This document shows, piece by piece, positions 1 through 8,141 of a DNA stretch of 20,589 bases. The position numbers and the translations under genes were made by a program. The notes beneath the pieces were generated by a model. That model did not search any database, was not told where the DNA came from, and saw only the letters and a list, made by a program, of their open reading frames with translations. Position 1 is the stretch's first letter, and each line of letters opens with the position of its first letter. Source of the DNA: Rhodospirillales bacterium (GTDB lineage: Bacteria > Pseudomonadota > Alphaproteobacteria > Rhodospirillales_A > JACZKS01); contig JABGRG010000073.1 of the NCBI GenBank assembly GCA_018648445.1, positions 1-20,589 on the forward strand, read 5' to 3'.

Positions 1-813
1 CCGATGGTCATTGAGGGTGGATTTAAACTGGCGCCCTGGCCTGAATGGCGAGCCCGCTGGGTGACGTTGCTACGCAGCAGCGGCATCGGCGCATTTATCG
101 GCATCCTGCCGGGCACCGGCGCGACTGCCGCGGCCTTCATCGCCTATGCTGACGCCAAGCGCCGATCGCCGCGGAGCGCGAATTTCGGCCATGGCGAACC
201 CGAGGGTGTGGTGGCGTCCGAAACGGCCAACAACGCCGTCAGCGGGGGTGCCATGATTCCGATGCTGGCGCTGGGCATTCCCGGCGATGGGGTGACCGCC
301 ATCATGATGGGAGCCCTGACCGTCCATGGTATTATTCCCGGCGTCTTCCTTTTTCGTGACCAGCCGGATCTCGTGACCAGCCTTTTCGTCCTTTTCTTCC
401 TGGCCAATATTATGATCCTGGTTGTCGGAGCCGCAGGAGCCGGGCTTTACGCCAAATTGCTGCAGGCACCGATTTCGCTGTTGATGCCGGCCGTGGTGGC
501 GCTGTCCTTCGTCGGCGCCTTCGCGATGCGAACCAATCCGTTCGACTTCGCCGTCTCCATCGTCGCCGGGGTCGTGGGCTTCCTGCTGCGCCTCAACGGG
601 TTTCCGCTGGCACCCATCATCATCGGATTCATCCTGGGCACCCCGCTGGAACGGTCCGTGCGGCAGGGGCTGATCATGACAGACCAGAGCTTCCTAGCCT
701 TCTTCAACAGCCCCATCGCGGCCTTCTTGTTTGCGCTGACCGCCCTGGTGCTGCTCCAACCTCTGGTCAAATTAGCGATTCGCGCCCTGAGGGGCACGTC
801 AAACGGAGCATAA
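1..813 (+). CDS. tctA: TctA-family permease of a tripartite tricarboxylate transporter, 3' part
   Basis: Large membrane subunit of a TTT (tripartite tricarboxylate transporter), which carries organic anions handed over by a periplasmic binding protein across the inner membrane. The reading frame is open from the first base, so the N-terminal half lies outside the window; about 270 residues remain. Family motifs are visible: GILPGTGATAAAF, the FGHGEPEGVVASETANNA stretch and IPMLALGIPGDG, then several hydrophobic helices to the C-terminus. The stop lies 6 bases before the sulfatase start, and a TctC-type binding protein follows that, so the three are probably one operon; the small TctB subunit would be expected upstream. 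The family is secure, the substrate unknown. The sulfatase partner suggests a sulfate-ester-bearing or otherwise anionic organic substrate. Confidence 0.93.
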   Translation, partial: PMVIEGGFKLAPWPEWRARWVTLLRSSGIGAFIGILPGTGATAAAFIAYADAKRRSPRSANFGHGEPEGVVASETANNAVSGGAMIPMLALGIPGDGVTAIMMGALTVHGIIPGVFLFRDQPDLVTSLFVLFFLANIMILVVGAAGAGLYAKLLQAPISLLMPAVVALSFVGAFAMRTNPFDFAVSIVAGVVGFLLRLNGFPLAPIIIGFILGTPLERSVRQGLIMTDQSFLAFFNSPIAAFLFALTALVLLQPLVKLAIRALRGTSNGA

Positions 814-819
814 CCAGCC

Positions 820-2298
820 ATGCCACGCCGACCGAATATCCTGCTGATCACCGCCGACCAATGGCCCGGATATCTGTTGGGCACGGCCGGGCATCCGGTG
901 ATCGACACACCGACCATCGACACCCTGGCCGCCGCCGGCACGCGCTACACGGCAACCTACAGTGAATGTCCGATCTGCATTCCGGCGCGGCGCACCCTGA
1001 TGACCGGAACGACACCGCGCACCCACGGCGACCGGGTCTTCAAGACCCAGGAGCACATGCCGGACATCCCGTCCCTCGGCCAGACCTTCCGCGATCACGG
1101 CTATCAGGCGACCTCGGTCGGCAAGCTGCATGTCTATCCACAGCGTGACCGCATCGGCTTTGACGACACGATCATCGCCGAGGAAGGCCGCCCGCAGCTC
1201 GGTGCCGTCGACGACTACGACATGTTCCTGGCCGAACAGGGATTGGCCGGCCAGCAGTTCATGCACGGCATGAGCAATAATGATTACGCTTGGCGCGAAT
1301 GGCATCTGTCGGAATACGCCCATGTGACCAACTGGACGGCGCGCGAGATGTGCAACGCGATCAAGCGCCGCGACCCCACGCGGCCGGCCCTTTGGAACCT
1401 GTCCTTCACCCACCCTCATCCGCCGCTGGTGCCCCTGCGCTCATATTTGGACCGCTACGACCGCGCCGACATCGATGATCCGGTCACCGGCGACTGGGCC
1501 GGGGCCTTCGACGACTTGCCCCATGCCTTGCAACTGGTGCAGCTCTACTGGTCGCGCCGGACGCCGAAGCAGATGACCGAGATGCGCCGCGCTTTCTATG
1601 CGCTGTGCACCCATATCGATCACCAGATCCGCACCGTCATCGGAACTCTGCGCGAAGAAAACCTGCTAGACGACACGGCGATCCTGTTCACCGCCGACCA
1701 CGGCGACATGCTGGGGAGTCACGGACTGTTTGCCAAACGACTGTTTTTAGAGCCCTCGGCTTGCGTACCGACCTTCCTGGTCTTGCCCAAGGGTGATGCA
1801 ACCGCGAGCCGCGGCCAAACTCGCGACGACCTGTTCGGCCTGGCCGACGTCATGCCGACGCTGCTGGAGGTCGCCGGCATTACGGTGCCCGATACCTGCG
1901 ACGGCATCTCCATGCTCGGGAGCGAGGGGCGCCCCTTCTTCTATGGCGAGTGCATGGAGGACGGCAAGGCGACGCGCATGGTGCGCGAGGGATCGTTCAA
2001 GCTCATTTGGTATCCGGCCGGCAACCGTTTCCAGATGTTCGATTTGGCCGACGATCCGAAGGAATGCCGGAACCTGGCCGAGAACCCGGCTCACGCCGAG
2101 ACCCGGACGAGGCTGGAAAAAACCCTCGTCTCACAGCTTTACGGTGTCGACCTCGACTGGGTCGAGGACGGCCGATTGAAGGGCTTCGAAGCCCCCGCTC
2201 TGCCGCAATTGGACGATCGCGGCCTTTCGGGACAACGCGGCCTGCACTACCCCACCCCGCCCTTTGATGCCAAGGGGCAAGTGGTGGGCACGATCTAA
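820..2298 (+). CDS. Type I (formylglycine) sulfatase, alkaline phosphatase superfamily
   Basis: Predicted hydrolase of sulfate esters, or possibly phosphonate or phosphate monoesters, 492 residues. The sulfatase signature C-x-P-x-R is present as C53-I-P-A-R57 followed by RTLMTG; the cysteine would be converted to formylglycine. Other active-site elements seen are the N-terminal metal aspartate (ITADQ, D13), GKLH (K102, H104) and the second metal site TADHGD (D293, H294). There is no signal peptide, so it should act in the cytoplasm on an imported substrate. It lies between tctA (6-base gap) and tctC (40-base gap), which suggests that the ester is imported by this TTT system and then cleaved. 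Phosphonate monoester hydrolases and choline sulfatases share the signature, so substrate class is not settled. Confidence 0.9.
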   Translation: MPRRPNILLITADQWPGYLLGTAGHPVIDTPTIDTLAAAGTRYTATYSECPICIPARRTLMTGTTPRTHGDRVFKTQEHMPDIPSLGQTFRDHGYQATSVGKLHVYPQRDRIGFDDTIIAEEGRPQLGAVDDYDMFLAEQGLAGQQFMHGMSNNDYAWREWHLSEYAHVTNWTAREMCNAIKRRDPTRPALWNLSFTHPHPPLVPLRSYLDRYDRADIDDPVTGDWAGAFDDLPHALQLVQLYWSRRTPKQMTEMRRAFYALCTHIDHQIRTVIGTLREENLLDDTAILFTADHGDMLGSHGLFAKRLFLEPSACVPTFLVLPKGDATASRGQTRDDLFGLADVMPTLLEVAGITVPDTCDGISMLGSEGRPFFYGECMEDGKATRMVREGSFKLIWYPAGNRFQMFDLADDPKECRNLAENPAHAETRTRLEKTLVSQLYGVDLDWVEDGRLKGFEAPALPQLDDRGLSGQRGLHYPTPPFDAKGQVVGTI

Positions 2299-2338
2299 GA
2301 CGCAACAGGGAACCGCATAGACCAAAAGGAGACTGACC

Positions 2339-3277
2339 ATGATAAAACGCTTCTTCGGTGCCGCCATTGCGGCCACCGTCATCGCCCTTCCGGCGATGGC
2401 CGAATATCCGGAAAAGGACATCAAGCTGATCGTGCCGTATGGCGCCGGCGGCGGAACGGACACGGCGGCGCGCCTGGTCCAACCTTATCTGGAAAAAATA
2501 CTGGGCGCCAACCTGATCATTACCAACATGCCCGGTGCCGGTGGCACCATCGGCGCCACCAAGTTCGCGCAAAGCAAAGCGGACGGCTACACCCTGGCCT
2601 TCTTGCCGGTTGGCACCGCCGCATATCAGCCGAACCTTCGCAAGGTGGGTTACGACCAAAACAGCTTCGCCCCCATCTGCATGACCATCGAGGAACCGGT
2701 CACGGTATCGGTCGCGCCGGAATCGCCCATTGGTTCGCTGGACGCCCTGATCGCAAAAGCCAAGAAGAATACCCTGATGGCCGGAAACGGTGGACCGGGC
2801 ACCGTTCCGCACATCGGAGCCGTCTTGCTGGAGCAAGGCTACGGCTTAAAGTTCAAGCATGTGCCGCTCGAAAACAGCGCCAAAACCTCGCGCGGAGTTC
2901 TCGGCGGTCAGGTCGACCTGGCGGCCGATATGATCGGCATGCACATGAAGTTCGGCCTCAAGCCCCTGGCCGTTATGGCCGAAAAGCGCTCAGATAAGAT
3001 ACCCGACGTGCCGACGATCGATGAGGTGGGCGGCCCGCCGCTCCGTCTGTCCATTTGGTTCGGCCTATTCGCGCCGGCCAGCACACCTCAGGCGATCGTC
3101 GATAAGCTGTCGAAATCCTGCTCGGAGGCCACCGGCATTAGCGCCTACGGGGAAGGAGTCAAGAAGGCGAACTTAACGCCGCAATTCAGGGATTCGGCCG
3201 CATTCGGTGCATTCTACAAGAAGGAGTTCGAACGCTTCGCCGCCTTGTTCAAAGAAATCGGCATCAAGAAGAAATAG
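2339..3277 (+). CDS. tctC: TctC/Bug-family periplasmic solute-binding protein of a TTT transporter
   Basis: Periplasmic receptor that binds an organic anion and delivers it to the TctA/TctB membrane complex; 312 residues. A signal peptide is clear: MIKRFF, a hydrophobic core and an AMA|E cleavage site after residue 21. The mature protein begins with the family pattern KLIVPYGAGGGTDTAAR, followed by NMPGAGGTIGA and DGYTL, all typical of Bug/TctC proteins. A good ribosome binding site (AAGGAG at 2326-2331, 7 bases before ATG) supports the start. It is the last gene of the tctA-sulfatase-tctC unit and is followed by an intrinsic terminator at 3308-3335. The ligand cannot be predicted from sequence. 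Confidence 0.95.
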   Translation: MIKRFFGAAIAATVIALPAMAEYPEKDIKLIVPYGAGGGTDTAARLVQPYLEKILGANLIITNMPGAGGTIGATKFAQSKADGYTLAFLPVGTAAYQPNLRKVGYDQNSFAPICMTIEEPVTVSVAPESPIGSLDALIAKAKKNTLMAGNGGPGTVPHIGAVLLEQGYGLKFKHVPLENSAKTSRGVLGGQVDLAADMIGMHMKFGLKPLAVMAEKRSDKIPDVPTIDEVGGPPLRLSIWFGLFAPASTPQAIVDKLSKSCSEATGISAYGEGVKKANLTPQFRDSAAFGAFYKKEFERFAALFKEIGIKKK

Positions 3278-3307
3278 AAGCTTCCGTCTCAACCTCCAAC
3301 GTGACCT

Positions 3308-3335
3308 GCCGCGCCTCCGGGCGCGGCTTTCTTCT
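3308..3335 (+). terminator. Rho-independent terminator of the tctA-sulfatase-tctC operon
   Basis: A perfect 8-bp GC-only stem (3308-3315 with 3320-3327) and a four-base TCCG loop are followed directly by TTTCTTCT. It begins 31 bases after the tctC stop, as expected for the operon terminator. Confidence 0.85.
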
Positions 3336-3522
3336 GCTTATGGCTATCAGCCGAAGTCCGTACCCAAGCCAAATGACGGCCGCTTTGAGATACTAAGCAG
3401 ACCTTCTGGGGGGGGCCTTTTCGAAAACCGAAGGAGCCACCTCGGCGTGATTTGACTCGGGTCTCGAAAGGAAATCTTTCGACGTCTTTAGGGGGCTGGA
3501 ACAATAAAAGGTCGAGGGCATA

Positions 3523-3558
3523 AGGTGTCTCTTGCCTATGGAATCAGTGTGGAGGATA
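3523..3558 (+). repeat. 36-base direct repeat, left copy (partner at 20388-20423)
   Basis: Matches 20388-20423 at 34 of 36 positions (mismatches at 3527 and 3553). At the other site the repeat runs directly into a guaA-like tail. Here the bases after it (3559-3576) resemble that tail only weakly; read in frame they give W-R-L-V-V where the other gives R-L-V-Y. The pair encloses 16.9 kb containing modules II and III. I interpret it as island-end sequence next to an attachment site. Confidence 0.75.
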
Positions 3559-3562
3559 GTGT

Positions 3563-3604
3563 GGAGACTCGTCGTCAAAAATACCGCTTTAACTAGGAGT
3601 CTCC
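3563..3604. repeat. Inverted repeat with 8-bp perfect arms
   Basis: GGAGACTC at 3563-3570 is the exact reverse complement of GAGTCTCC at 3597-3604, separated by 26 AT-rich bases. It lies between the 36-base repeat and the guaA tail. The long spacer and absence of a T-run make it a poor terminator. A recombinase or regulator binding site is possible but unproven. Confidence 0.5.
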
Positions 3605-3638
3605 GCAACAAAAAACCCCGGATTTCCGCCATTCTGCG

Positions 3639-3732
3639 CACCGCCAACCGCATCATCAACGAGGTGCGCGGCATCAACCGCGTCGTCTACGACGTGACCT
3701 CCAAGCCGCCGGGAACCATTGAGTGGGAGTGA
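3639..3732 (+). pseudogene. Fragment of the guaA (GMP synthase) 3' end, copy 1
   Basis: Encodes roughly the last 30 residues of GMP synthase, including [13 protein letters not shown] and the terminal [10 protein letters not shown] followed by TGA; bacterial GuaA proteins end in nearly the same residues. The rest of guaA is absent: upstream, the frame runs into unrelated repeat sequence. Bases 3667-3732 match 10744-10809 at 63 of 66 positions. The guaA 3' end is a known attachment site for island integrases, which leave a displaced copy of the gene end at the far junction. It is therefore read as an attachment-site remnant rather than a gene. The frame is open from an ATG at 3538, but no ribosome binding site or independent function is evident. 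Confidence 0.85.
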
Positions 3733-3994
3733 GTTGGCGGCAGCCAGCCTGAGGCGGAACGGATCCTTCGCCAAAAATTCCATGACTGTCCGTCGTCGAA
3801 CGATTTGGCCGTTCGACGCAGTATCGGAAGGCATTAAAGCAGGCCGATCGTGTCGTCATATTTGCATCTTTGAGCCAAACCATTCATCATCTAGGAAAAT
3901 CGCGCCTATGCGCGGGATATTTGTGTAATTCGTTTTAGTGTTTTGTGGTCAGCAATTACGTTGGTGTTGACCGCTAAATATTTAGAGGCAAGGT

Positions 3995-6562
3995 ATGGCG
4001 GCAAAGAATGATGCCGGTCCAGTAACCGCCCTTCGTGAGCGGTTTGCGAGCCGCACCGATAGCGAACATGAACAGGCCATAATTCGTGTCGTTATCGTTG
4101 GCTTGCTGCTTCTCTATTTCAAAATTCTCAATGGGCTCGAAAATTCCTTAACCGACGAAGCTTCCGCCGGGCTGTTGGCGACCGCTGTCATCTATCTCAT
4201 CCTTTCGGTGATCAATGTCGTTCTGATAGCGGTGTGGCCACAGAAATCTCCTGTCCGGCGCATTGTTGCTATGGCAATGGATTTTGCGGCGATGCTATCG
4301 GTGCTGAGGCTTGGTGGCGGATACACGGCCCCGCTATATCCGATTTACCTTTGGGTCGCGCTCGGTTTCGGCTTTCGTTACGGCCTCACTTATCTCGGCA
4401 TCGCTATGGCAGTGTCGTCGGCCAGTTTCCTGGCCGTGCTGACCACCACTCCGTGGTGGTCAGACAAAATGCCGCTGGGCTTCGGCCTTTTGGCGGCGTT
4501 GATCGTTCTTCCGGCTTATTCGGGCACCCTGATAAAAAAACTGACAGTAGCGAAGGCTCAGGCCGAGGAAGCAAACCAGGCGAAGAACCGTTTTCTTGCC
4601 CGTATGAGCCACGAGTTGCGTACGCCACTCAATGCAATCATTGGCATGAGCGACCTTTTGCGCGGCACCCAACAGGACCGTGATCAGCGGGAGATGGTCC
4701 GGACCATCAAAACTTCAGGCCATACACTGCTTTCATTGATCGAGGGCATTCTCGATTTCTCGAAGATTGAAGCCAACAAGATTGTCGTGGCGACCGACAA
4801 TTTCGACCTTCACGCGGCAATTGTCGACCTCATATCGATCCTTCACGTCCAGGCGGACCGCAAGCAACTCGCCCTTTGTATCGACGTATCGCCACAGGTT
4901 CCCTACACCTTTCGTGGCGACTGGCCCCACCTTCAGCAAATTCTCACCAACCTCCTCAGCAACGCGATCAAGTTTACCGAAAAAGGCCATGTATCGTTGC
5001 GGGTCTTGCCGGTTCAACCCGTGGATGGCGACCAAGTAGATATCCGATTTGAAGTCATCGATACCGGAATCGGAATAGATCCGAAGGATATCAATTCCGT
5101 CTTTGATAGCTTCGCCCAGGTGGACGAGGGCGTAAACCGTCGCAATGACGGGGTCGGACTTGGCTTGGCAATATCCAAGCACCTGGCCGAGTTGCTGGGG
5201 GGGCGTATTGGCGTTTCCAGCACGTTGGACCGGGGAAGTACATTCTGGCTGGAAGTTCCGCTGGAAAGGCAATCCCAGCTCGTTGTTACTGATGCATTGC
5301 CGGATGCGGCGGTTCTCGTTATCTCCCGGGATGCTTCTCTCGTCGATGGATTCAGGCATACGCTTGCATCCCGGCAAATAGATGTCATCGGCGTACAGTC
5401 CCCCCATGAAGCTCACCATGCAGTTGTGAGCGGCGTCCGCGGGATGCCGTGTCTGATAATTATTATCGACAGCAGGGAGACGGACTGGCGAGTTTCCGAT
5501 ATTGTCAAAAGCCTCAAAACTGTTCATTCCAGTTCCACTTTGGCGTTCCTTCAAATCCACGACCCGTTCCTTGGATCTTCTGTGGATGACTCCGTCCTGT
5601 CTTCGATTGAGCTTCCTCTCGACTCGTTGTCACTTTCCAATGCTGTCCATTTGGCGGGCGCACATCTTTTGGCCCGTTCGGGAGAGGAAACCGACGAACG
5701 CGACGATGTTGTTGCTGCCATTGGTCAGCGTTCGTTGTCGATCCTCGTCGCTGAGGACAATGCGGTGAACCGAATGGTAACCGAAAAAATCCTGACCACT
5801 GCCGGACACTCGGTGACGCTGGTGACGAACGGTGATGAGGCGCTTGATGCCCTTGATGCCTCACCCTTCGATGCGGCTGTCCTCGATATTAATATGCCAG
5901 GAACGGGTGGACTGGATGTCGTGAAACTTTATCGGTTGGCTAATATGTATGAGCGGCGAATGCCGATTATAGGTCTCAGTGCTGATGCAACGGACGAAAC
6001 CCGCCGTGCAAGCGAGGAGGCCGGGATGGACAAATACCTGACCAAACCAGTAAGGCCAAAACAACTGATTGAGGAGATCGAAAAACTTGTCGGCGCACCG
6101 GAATCGGCGTCGTCGCCAGGTGTGACTTTGTCGGGACAGGCGCAATCAGCCGTTACCGAAATTGTTTCCCATCCGCGTTTCAAGGGAGAGGCCGCGTCGG
6201 CTATTGATTGGCCGGTTCTTCATGACCTTGAAAACCTTGGGCCAAACGAAGATTTCTTCACAGAAATTGTCAGGGAATACCTCTCTGATGCAGACCGCTT
6301 GATCCTGTCCATGACGGAAGCGGCAGTTGCTGGGGATACTCGAAAATTTCGCGAGGAATGCCATGCTTTGCGAAGCAGCTCGGCCAATGTCGGGGCCAAA
6401 TTGCTTTATCAGCAGTGCCAAAATCTTAGCGGCATCGGGGGCGACGAACTCATTCGAAATGGGAATGCGCACATGGCCGGCATTGTCGAAGAACTTGGTT
6501 ATTACCGGCGCGCAATTCGCCGATACCTCACTGAACGTAACGGTCAAATTGAACGTTTGTGA
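3995..6562 (+). CDS. rpfC: RpfC-like membrane hybrid sensor histidine kinase (predicted DSF receptor)
   Basis: Predicted inner-membrane receptor for a diffusible signal factor, 855 residues. The N-terminus carries [10 protein letters not shown] (22-31), which as I recall is characteristic of RpfC sensors, then five or six hydrophobic segments (about 29-180). Next come the HisKA domain with H206 in [11 protein letters not shown] and the HATPase domain (N323, D356-[13 protein letters not shown] at 386-394). A receiver-like region without a clear acidic pocket (about 430-565) precedes a canonical receiver (E587, D588, phosphoacceptor D631, K684) and an Hpt domain with H790 in CHALRSSS. This is the full kinase-REC-Hpt phosphorelay layout of RpfC, about 130 residues longer because of the extra region. 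ATG at 3995 has AGAGG 7 bases upstream. The gene converges on rpfF, and a receiver-containing c-di-GMP enzyme gene follows, so the Hpt probably feeds that receiver. Barring the ligand, the assignment is strong. Confidence 0.88.
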   Translation: MAAKNDAGPVTALRERFASRTDSEHEQAIIRVVIVGLLLLYFKILNGLENSLTDEASAGLLATAVIYLILSVINVVLIAVWPQKSPVRRIVAMAMDFAAMLSVLRLGGGYTAPLYPIYLWVALGFGFRYGLTYLGIAMAVSSASFLAVLTTTPWWSDKMPLGFGLLAALIVLPAYSGTLIKKLTVAKAQAEEANQAKNRFLARMSHELRTPLNAIIGMSDLLRGTQQDRDQREMVRTIKTSGHTLLSLIEGILDFSKIEANKIVVATDNFDLHAAIVDLISILHVQADRKQLALCIDVSPQVPYTFRGDWPHLQQILTNLLSNAIKFTEKGHVSLRVLPVQPVDGDQVDIRFEVIDTGIGIDPKDINSVFDSFAQVDEGVNRRNDGVGLGLAISKHLAELLGGRIGVSSTLDRGSTFWLEVPLERQSQLVVTDALPDAAVLVISRDASLVDGFRHTLASRQIDVIGVQSPHEAHHAVVSGVRGMPCLIIIIDSRETDWRVSDIVKSLKTVHSSSTLAFLQIHDPFLGSSVDDSVLSSIELPLDSLSLSNAVHLAGAHLLARSGEETDERDDVVAAIGQRSLSILVAEDNAVNRMVTEKILTTAGHSVTLVTNGDEALDALDASPFDAAVLDINMPGTGGLDVVKLYRLANMYERRMPIIGLSADATDETRRASEEAGMDKYLTKPVRPKQLIEEIEKLVGAPESASSPGVTLSGQAQSAVTEIVSHPRFKGEAASAIDWPVLHDLENLGPNEDFFTEIVREYLSDADRLILSMTEAAVAGDTRKFREECHALRSSSANVGAKLLYQQCQNLSGIGGDELIRNGNAHMAGIVEELGYYRRAIRRYLTERNGQIERL

Positions 6563-6741
6563 CACGGGAATTCCGGAAAATACTGGCATTGCCCGATGAC
6601 CCGTCCCACCGACTGGACGGGCCACGCATATACGAACACCGTTAGAGGTATCCATCGGGCATCCACCATATTCAATTACGAATCCCCACGGTTAAAGAAT
6701 TCGCTGCTATCCAGGTTCCGTTTCTCGTTCAAGGCTCGCGC

Positions 6742-7755
6742 CTACCGTTGGGCGCGTGCATGCCGCCGGTTTTGTGCTGAAGCCAACCGTTCCATCTTCC
6801 GCAAGTCGTTGGGGGCCAGCGTAAGTGCCGCTTCAACCCAAAGATCCGTTATTTCGATCAATTCCTCGCGGGAAAGCGGATTGACGATGTGCCTGGATTG
6901 GAAAATTGCGCGGCGCGACGCGAAGGAAGCGGAATGATCGTCGAAATATTTGTAGACCTCCTCGGTTCCCCTTCCGGCCTCGGCAATGCGGTCGACAACT
7001 CCCATTTCATGCAGTTCCGGCGCTGAGTAAATTCGACCGCTAAGCATCAATTTTTCAGCAGTCGAAGCGTTGATGCGACGGGCCAGAAAACTGTATGCAC
7101 CCATCCCCGGGAACAGGTTGAACAGGATTTCGGGCAAGGCGAATTTTGCCGTTTCTTCGGCAATGATAACGTCGTCGGCCAATGCCGCTTCAAAACCACC
7201 GCCAAGGGCGTCACCTTGAACAAGCGAGATGGTCTGAATGGGCAATCCTTTGTTGGTGGCCCGCAAATACTGAACGTCGACACAGGCGTGTGCGTAGCGG
7301 CGCAATCCTTCGCGGTCACGACTACGGATCGATTCAACGAAAAGCGGCAGATCGCCGCCCAAATTGAACACCCCCGGAAGGCTTGATGCCAGAACGAGGT
7401 ATTGAACAGGGGGGTCAATCTGCGAATAGGGGTCCCGGTAGGCCTCTTCCACCGTTTCGATGACCTGCTTGACCTCGTTCAAAAGTTCAAGGGTCACACT
7501 GGGACGCCGCCGAAACTTCATAAATTGCCAAATGGCCTTTTCCTTGGCGTCGTATTTGACATCTATTTCGCTGAATTTGGCTTCGCTCGCCCATTGGTTC
7601 AGGTCGAGGGGGGGCGAAGGTTCCAGGCGCGGATCCATCTTAAGTCCACCCCTGGACGGTGACGTCGGCACTTCGTGAAAGTGGGGGGATGTCCGATCGG
7701 TGGCGCGGTGGTCATTTCCCTTATGATTGAGGGTGGATAGCGTCGATTTCGACAT
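6742..7755 (-). CDS. rpfF: RpfF-like crotonase-fold DSF synthase
   Basis: Predicted to make cis-2-unsaturated fatty acid signals (DSF) from 3-hydroxyacyl-ACP by dehydration and thioester cleavage, in the cytoplasm. 337 residues. It matches RpfF closely in VFNLGGDLPLF (129-139), LVQGDALGGGFEAAL (178-192) and LPEILFNLFPGMGAYSF (207-223). E189 and E209 have the same 20-residue spacing as the catalytic pair E141/E161 of Xanthomonas RpfF, whereas ordinary enoyl-CoA hydratases lack this FNLGGDL/FPGMGAYSF context. The chosen start has GGAGG (7761-7765) 5 bases upstream; a frame-open upstream start at 7872 has no such site. The first 60 or so residues are a polar extension not found in the about 289-residue Xanthomonas enzyme. 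It converges with the RpfC-like gene and diverges from the response regulator gene. Confidence 0.92.
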   Translation of the reverse strand: MSKSTLSTLNHKGNDHRATDRTSPHFHEVPTSPSRGGLKMDPRLEPSPPLDLNQWASEAKFSEIDVKYDAKEKAIWQFMKFRRRPSVTLELLNEVKQVIETVEEAYRDPYSQIDPPVQYLVLASSLPGVFNLGGDLPLFVESIRSRDREGLRRYAHACVDVQYLRATNKGLPIQTISLVQGDALGGGFEAALADDVIIAEETAKFALPEILFNLFPGMGAYSFLARRINASTAEKLMLSGRIYSAPELHEMGVVDRIAEAGRGTEEVYKYFDDHSASFASRRAIFQSRHIVNPLSREELIEITDLWVEAALTLAPNDLRKMERLASAQNRRHARAQR

Positions 7756-8141
7756 TTCTTCCTCCAAAGCAAAATACGTTGTCCCGCTCCCGTGTTTTGT
7801 CGGCGAATAAACACTGGGCGAACGGGAAATTAAGCCGTCTCTTTTCCGGTTGCTTCGATCGCGTCTGCGCAATCGTTCTTCACAACCGGCAAAAGAGTAA
7901 CGTCAAATGAACAAACTGGCGAGGTTGTTTGAGAGGCGGAATATCCGAATGCATAGGATTGGGAAGCGAAGATGTTGGTTTGCATCAAATCGGCGAAATC
8001 GGGGAAAAAGAAATGTGCGTTTATATCGACGCTTATTTCGCGATGCGGCTACCGATTTGTCTTCTTATTAACACTACCAGTTCATTATAATTGCCGCGTG
8101 GAAAGCAGAAGACGAACCTTCGGAAGGAAAGAGTTTTTCTG
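7756..8141. other. Divergent intergenic region between rpfF and the GGDEF-EAL regulator gene
   Basis: This 386-base AT-richer stretch has no supportable gene. It must contain the promoters of rpfF (leftward) and of the regulator gene (rightward). A perfect TATAAT lies at 8086-8091. No obvious long palindrome or repeat was found. Confidence 0.6.
8062..8091 (+). promoter_or_regulatory. Candidate sigma-70-like promoter for the GGDEF-EAL regulator gene
   Basis: A perfect -10 hexamer TATAAT at 8086-8091 is preceded, 18 bases upstream, by a weak -35 (TTCTTA at 8062-8067, three of six consensus bases). Transcription would start near 8098, giving a leader of about 44 bases before the ATG at 8142. 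Confidence 0.4.

Larger units (their letters stand above)
3278..3994. other. Non-coding island junction between tctC and the RpfC-like kinase gene
   Basis: This 717-base stretch holds no convincing complete gene. In order it contains the tctC terminator, a region with no recognised feature (3336-3522), a 36-base repeat shared with 20388-20423, an 8-bp-arm inverted repeat (3563-3604), a fragment of the guaA 3' end (3639-3732), and a small hairpin (arms 3794-3801 and 3811-3818, perfect 8 bp, 9-base loop, no T-run). The remainder, 3819-3994, is AT-richer and must carry the promoter of the kinase gene, but I could not assign -35/-10 boxes with confidence. The mixture of repeat and gene-end debris is what I would expect at an integration junction. 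Confidence 0.6.

Noticed and set aside
2003..2836. 277-codon minus-strand open frame across the sulfatase-tctC junction
   Set aside because: Antisense to two well-supported genes, low-complexity Arg/Gly-rich translation, no family match.
3532..3732. 66-residue open frame ending in a GMP-synthase-like tail
   Set aside because: It joins repeat sequence to a guaA end; the upstream half shows no family resemblance and there is no ribosome binding site. Better explained as junction debris.
6600..6621. Hairpin (7-bp perfect stem) between the convergent rpfC- and rpfF-like genes as a terminator
   Set aside because: No T-run on either side of the stem, so an intrinsic terminator is not supported.
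7756..7872. Upstream start extending the rpfF-like gene by 39 residues
   Set aside because: No ribosome binding site there, whereas GGAGG stands 5 bases before the start at 7755; the added residues are arginine-rich and unlike the family.
8091..8141. TTG start adding 17 residues to the GGDEF-EAL regulator
   Set aside because: It overlaps the TATAAT box, and the ATG at 8142 has a good ribosome binding site and begins exactly where receiver domains begin.
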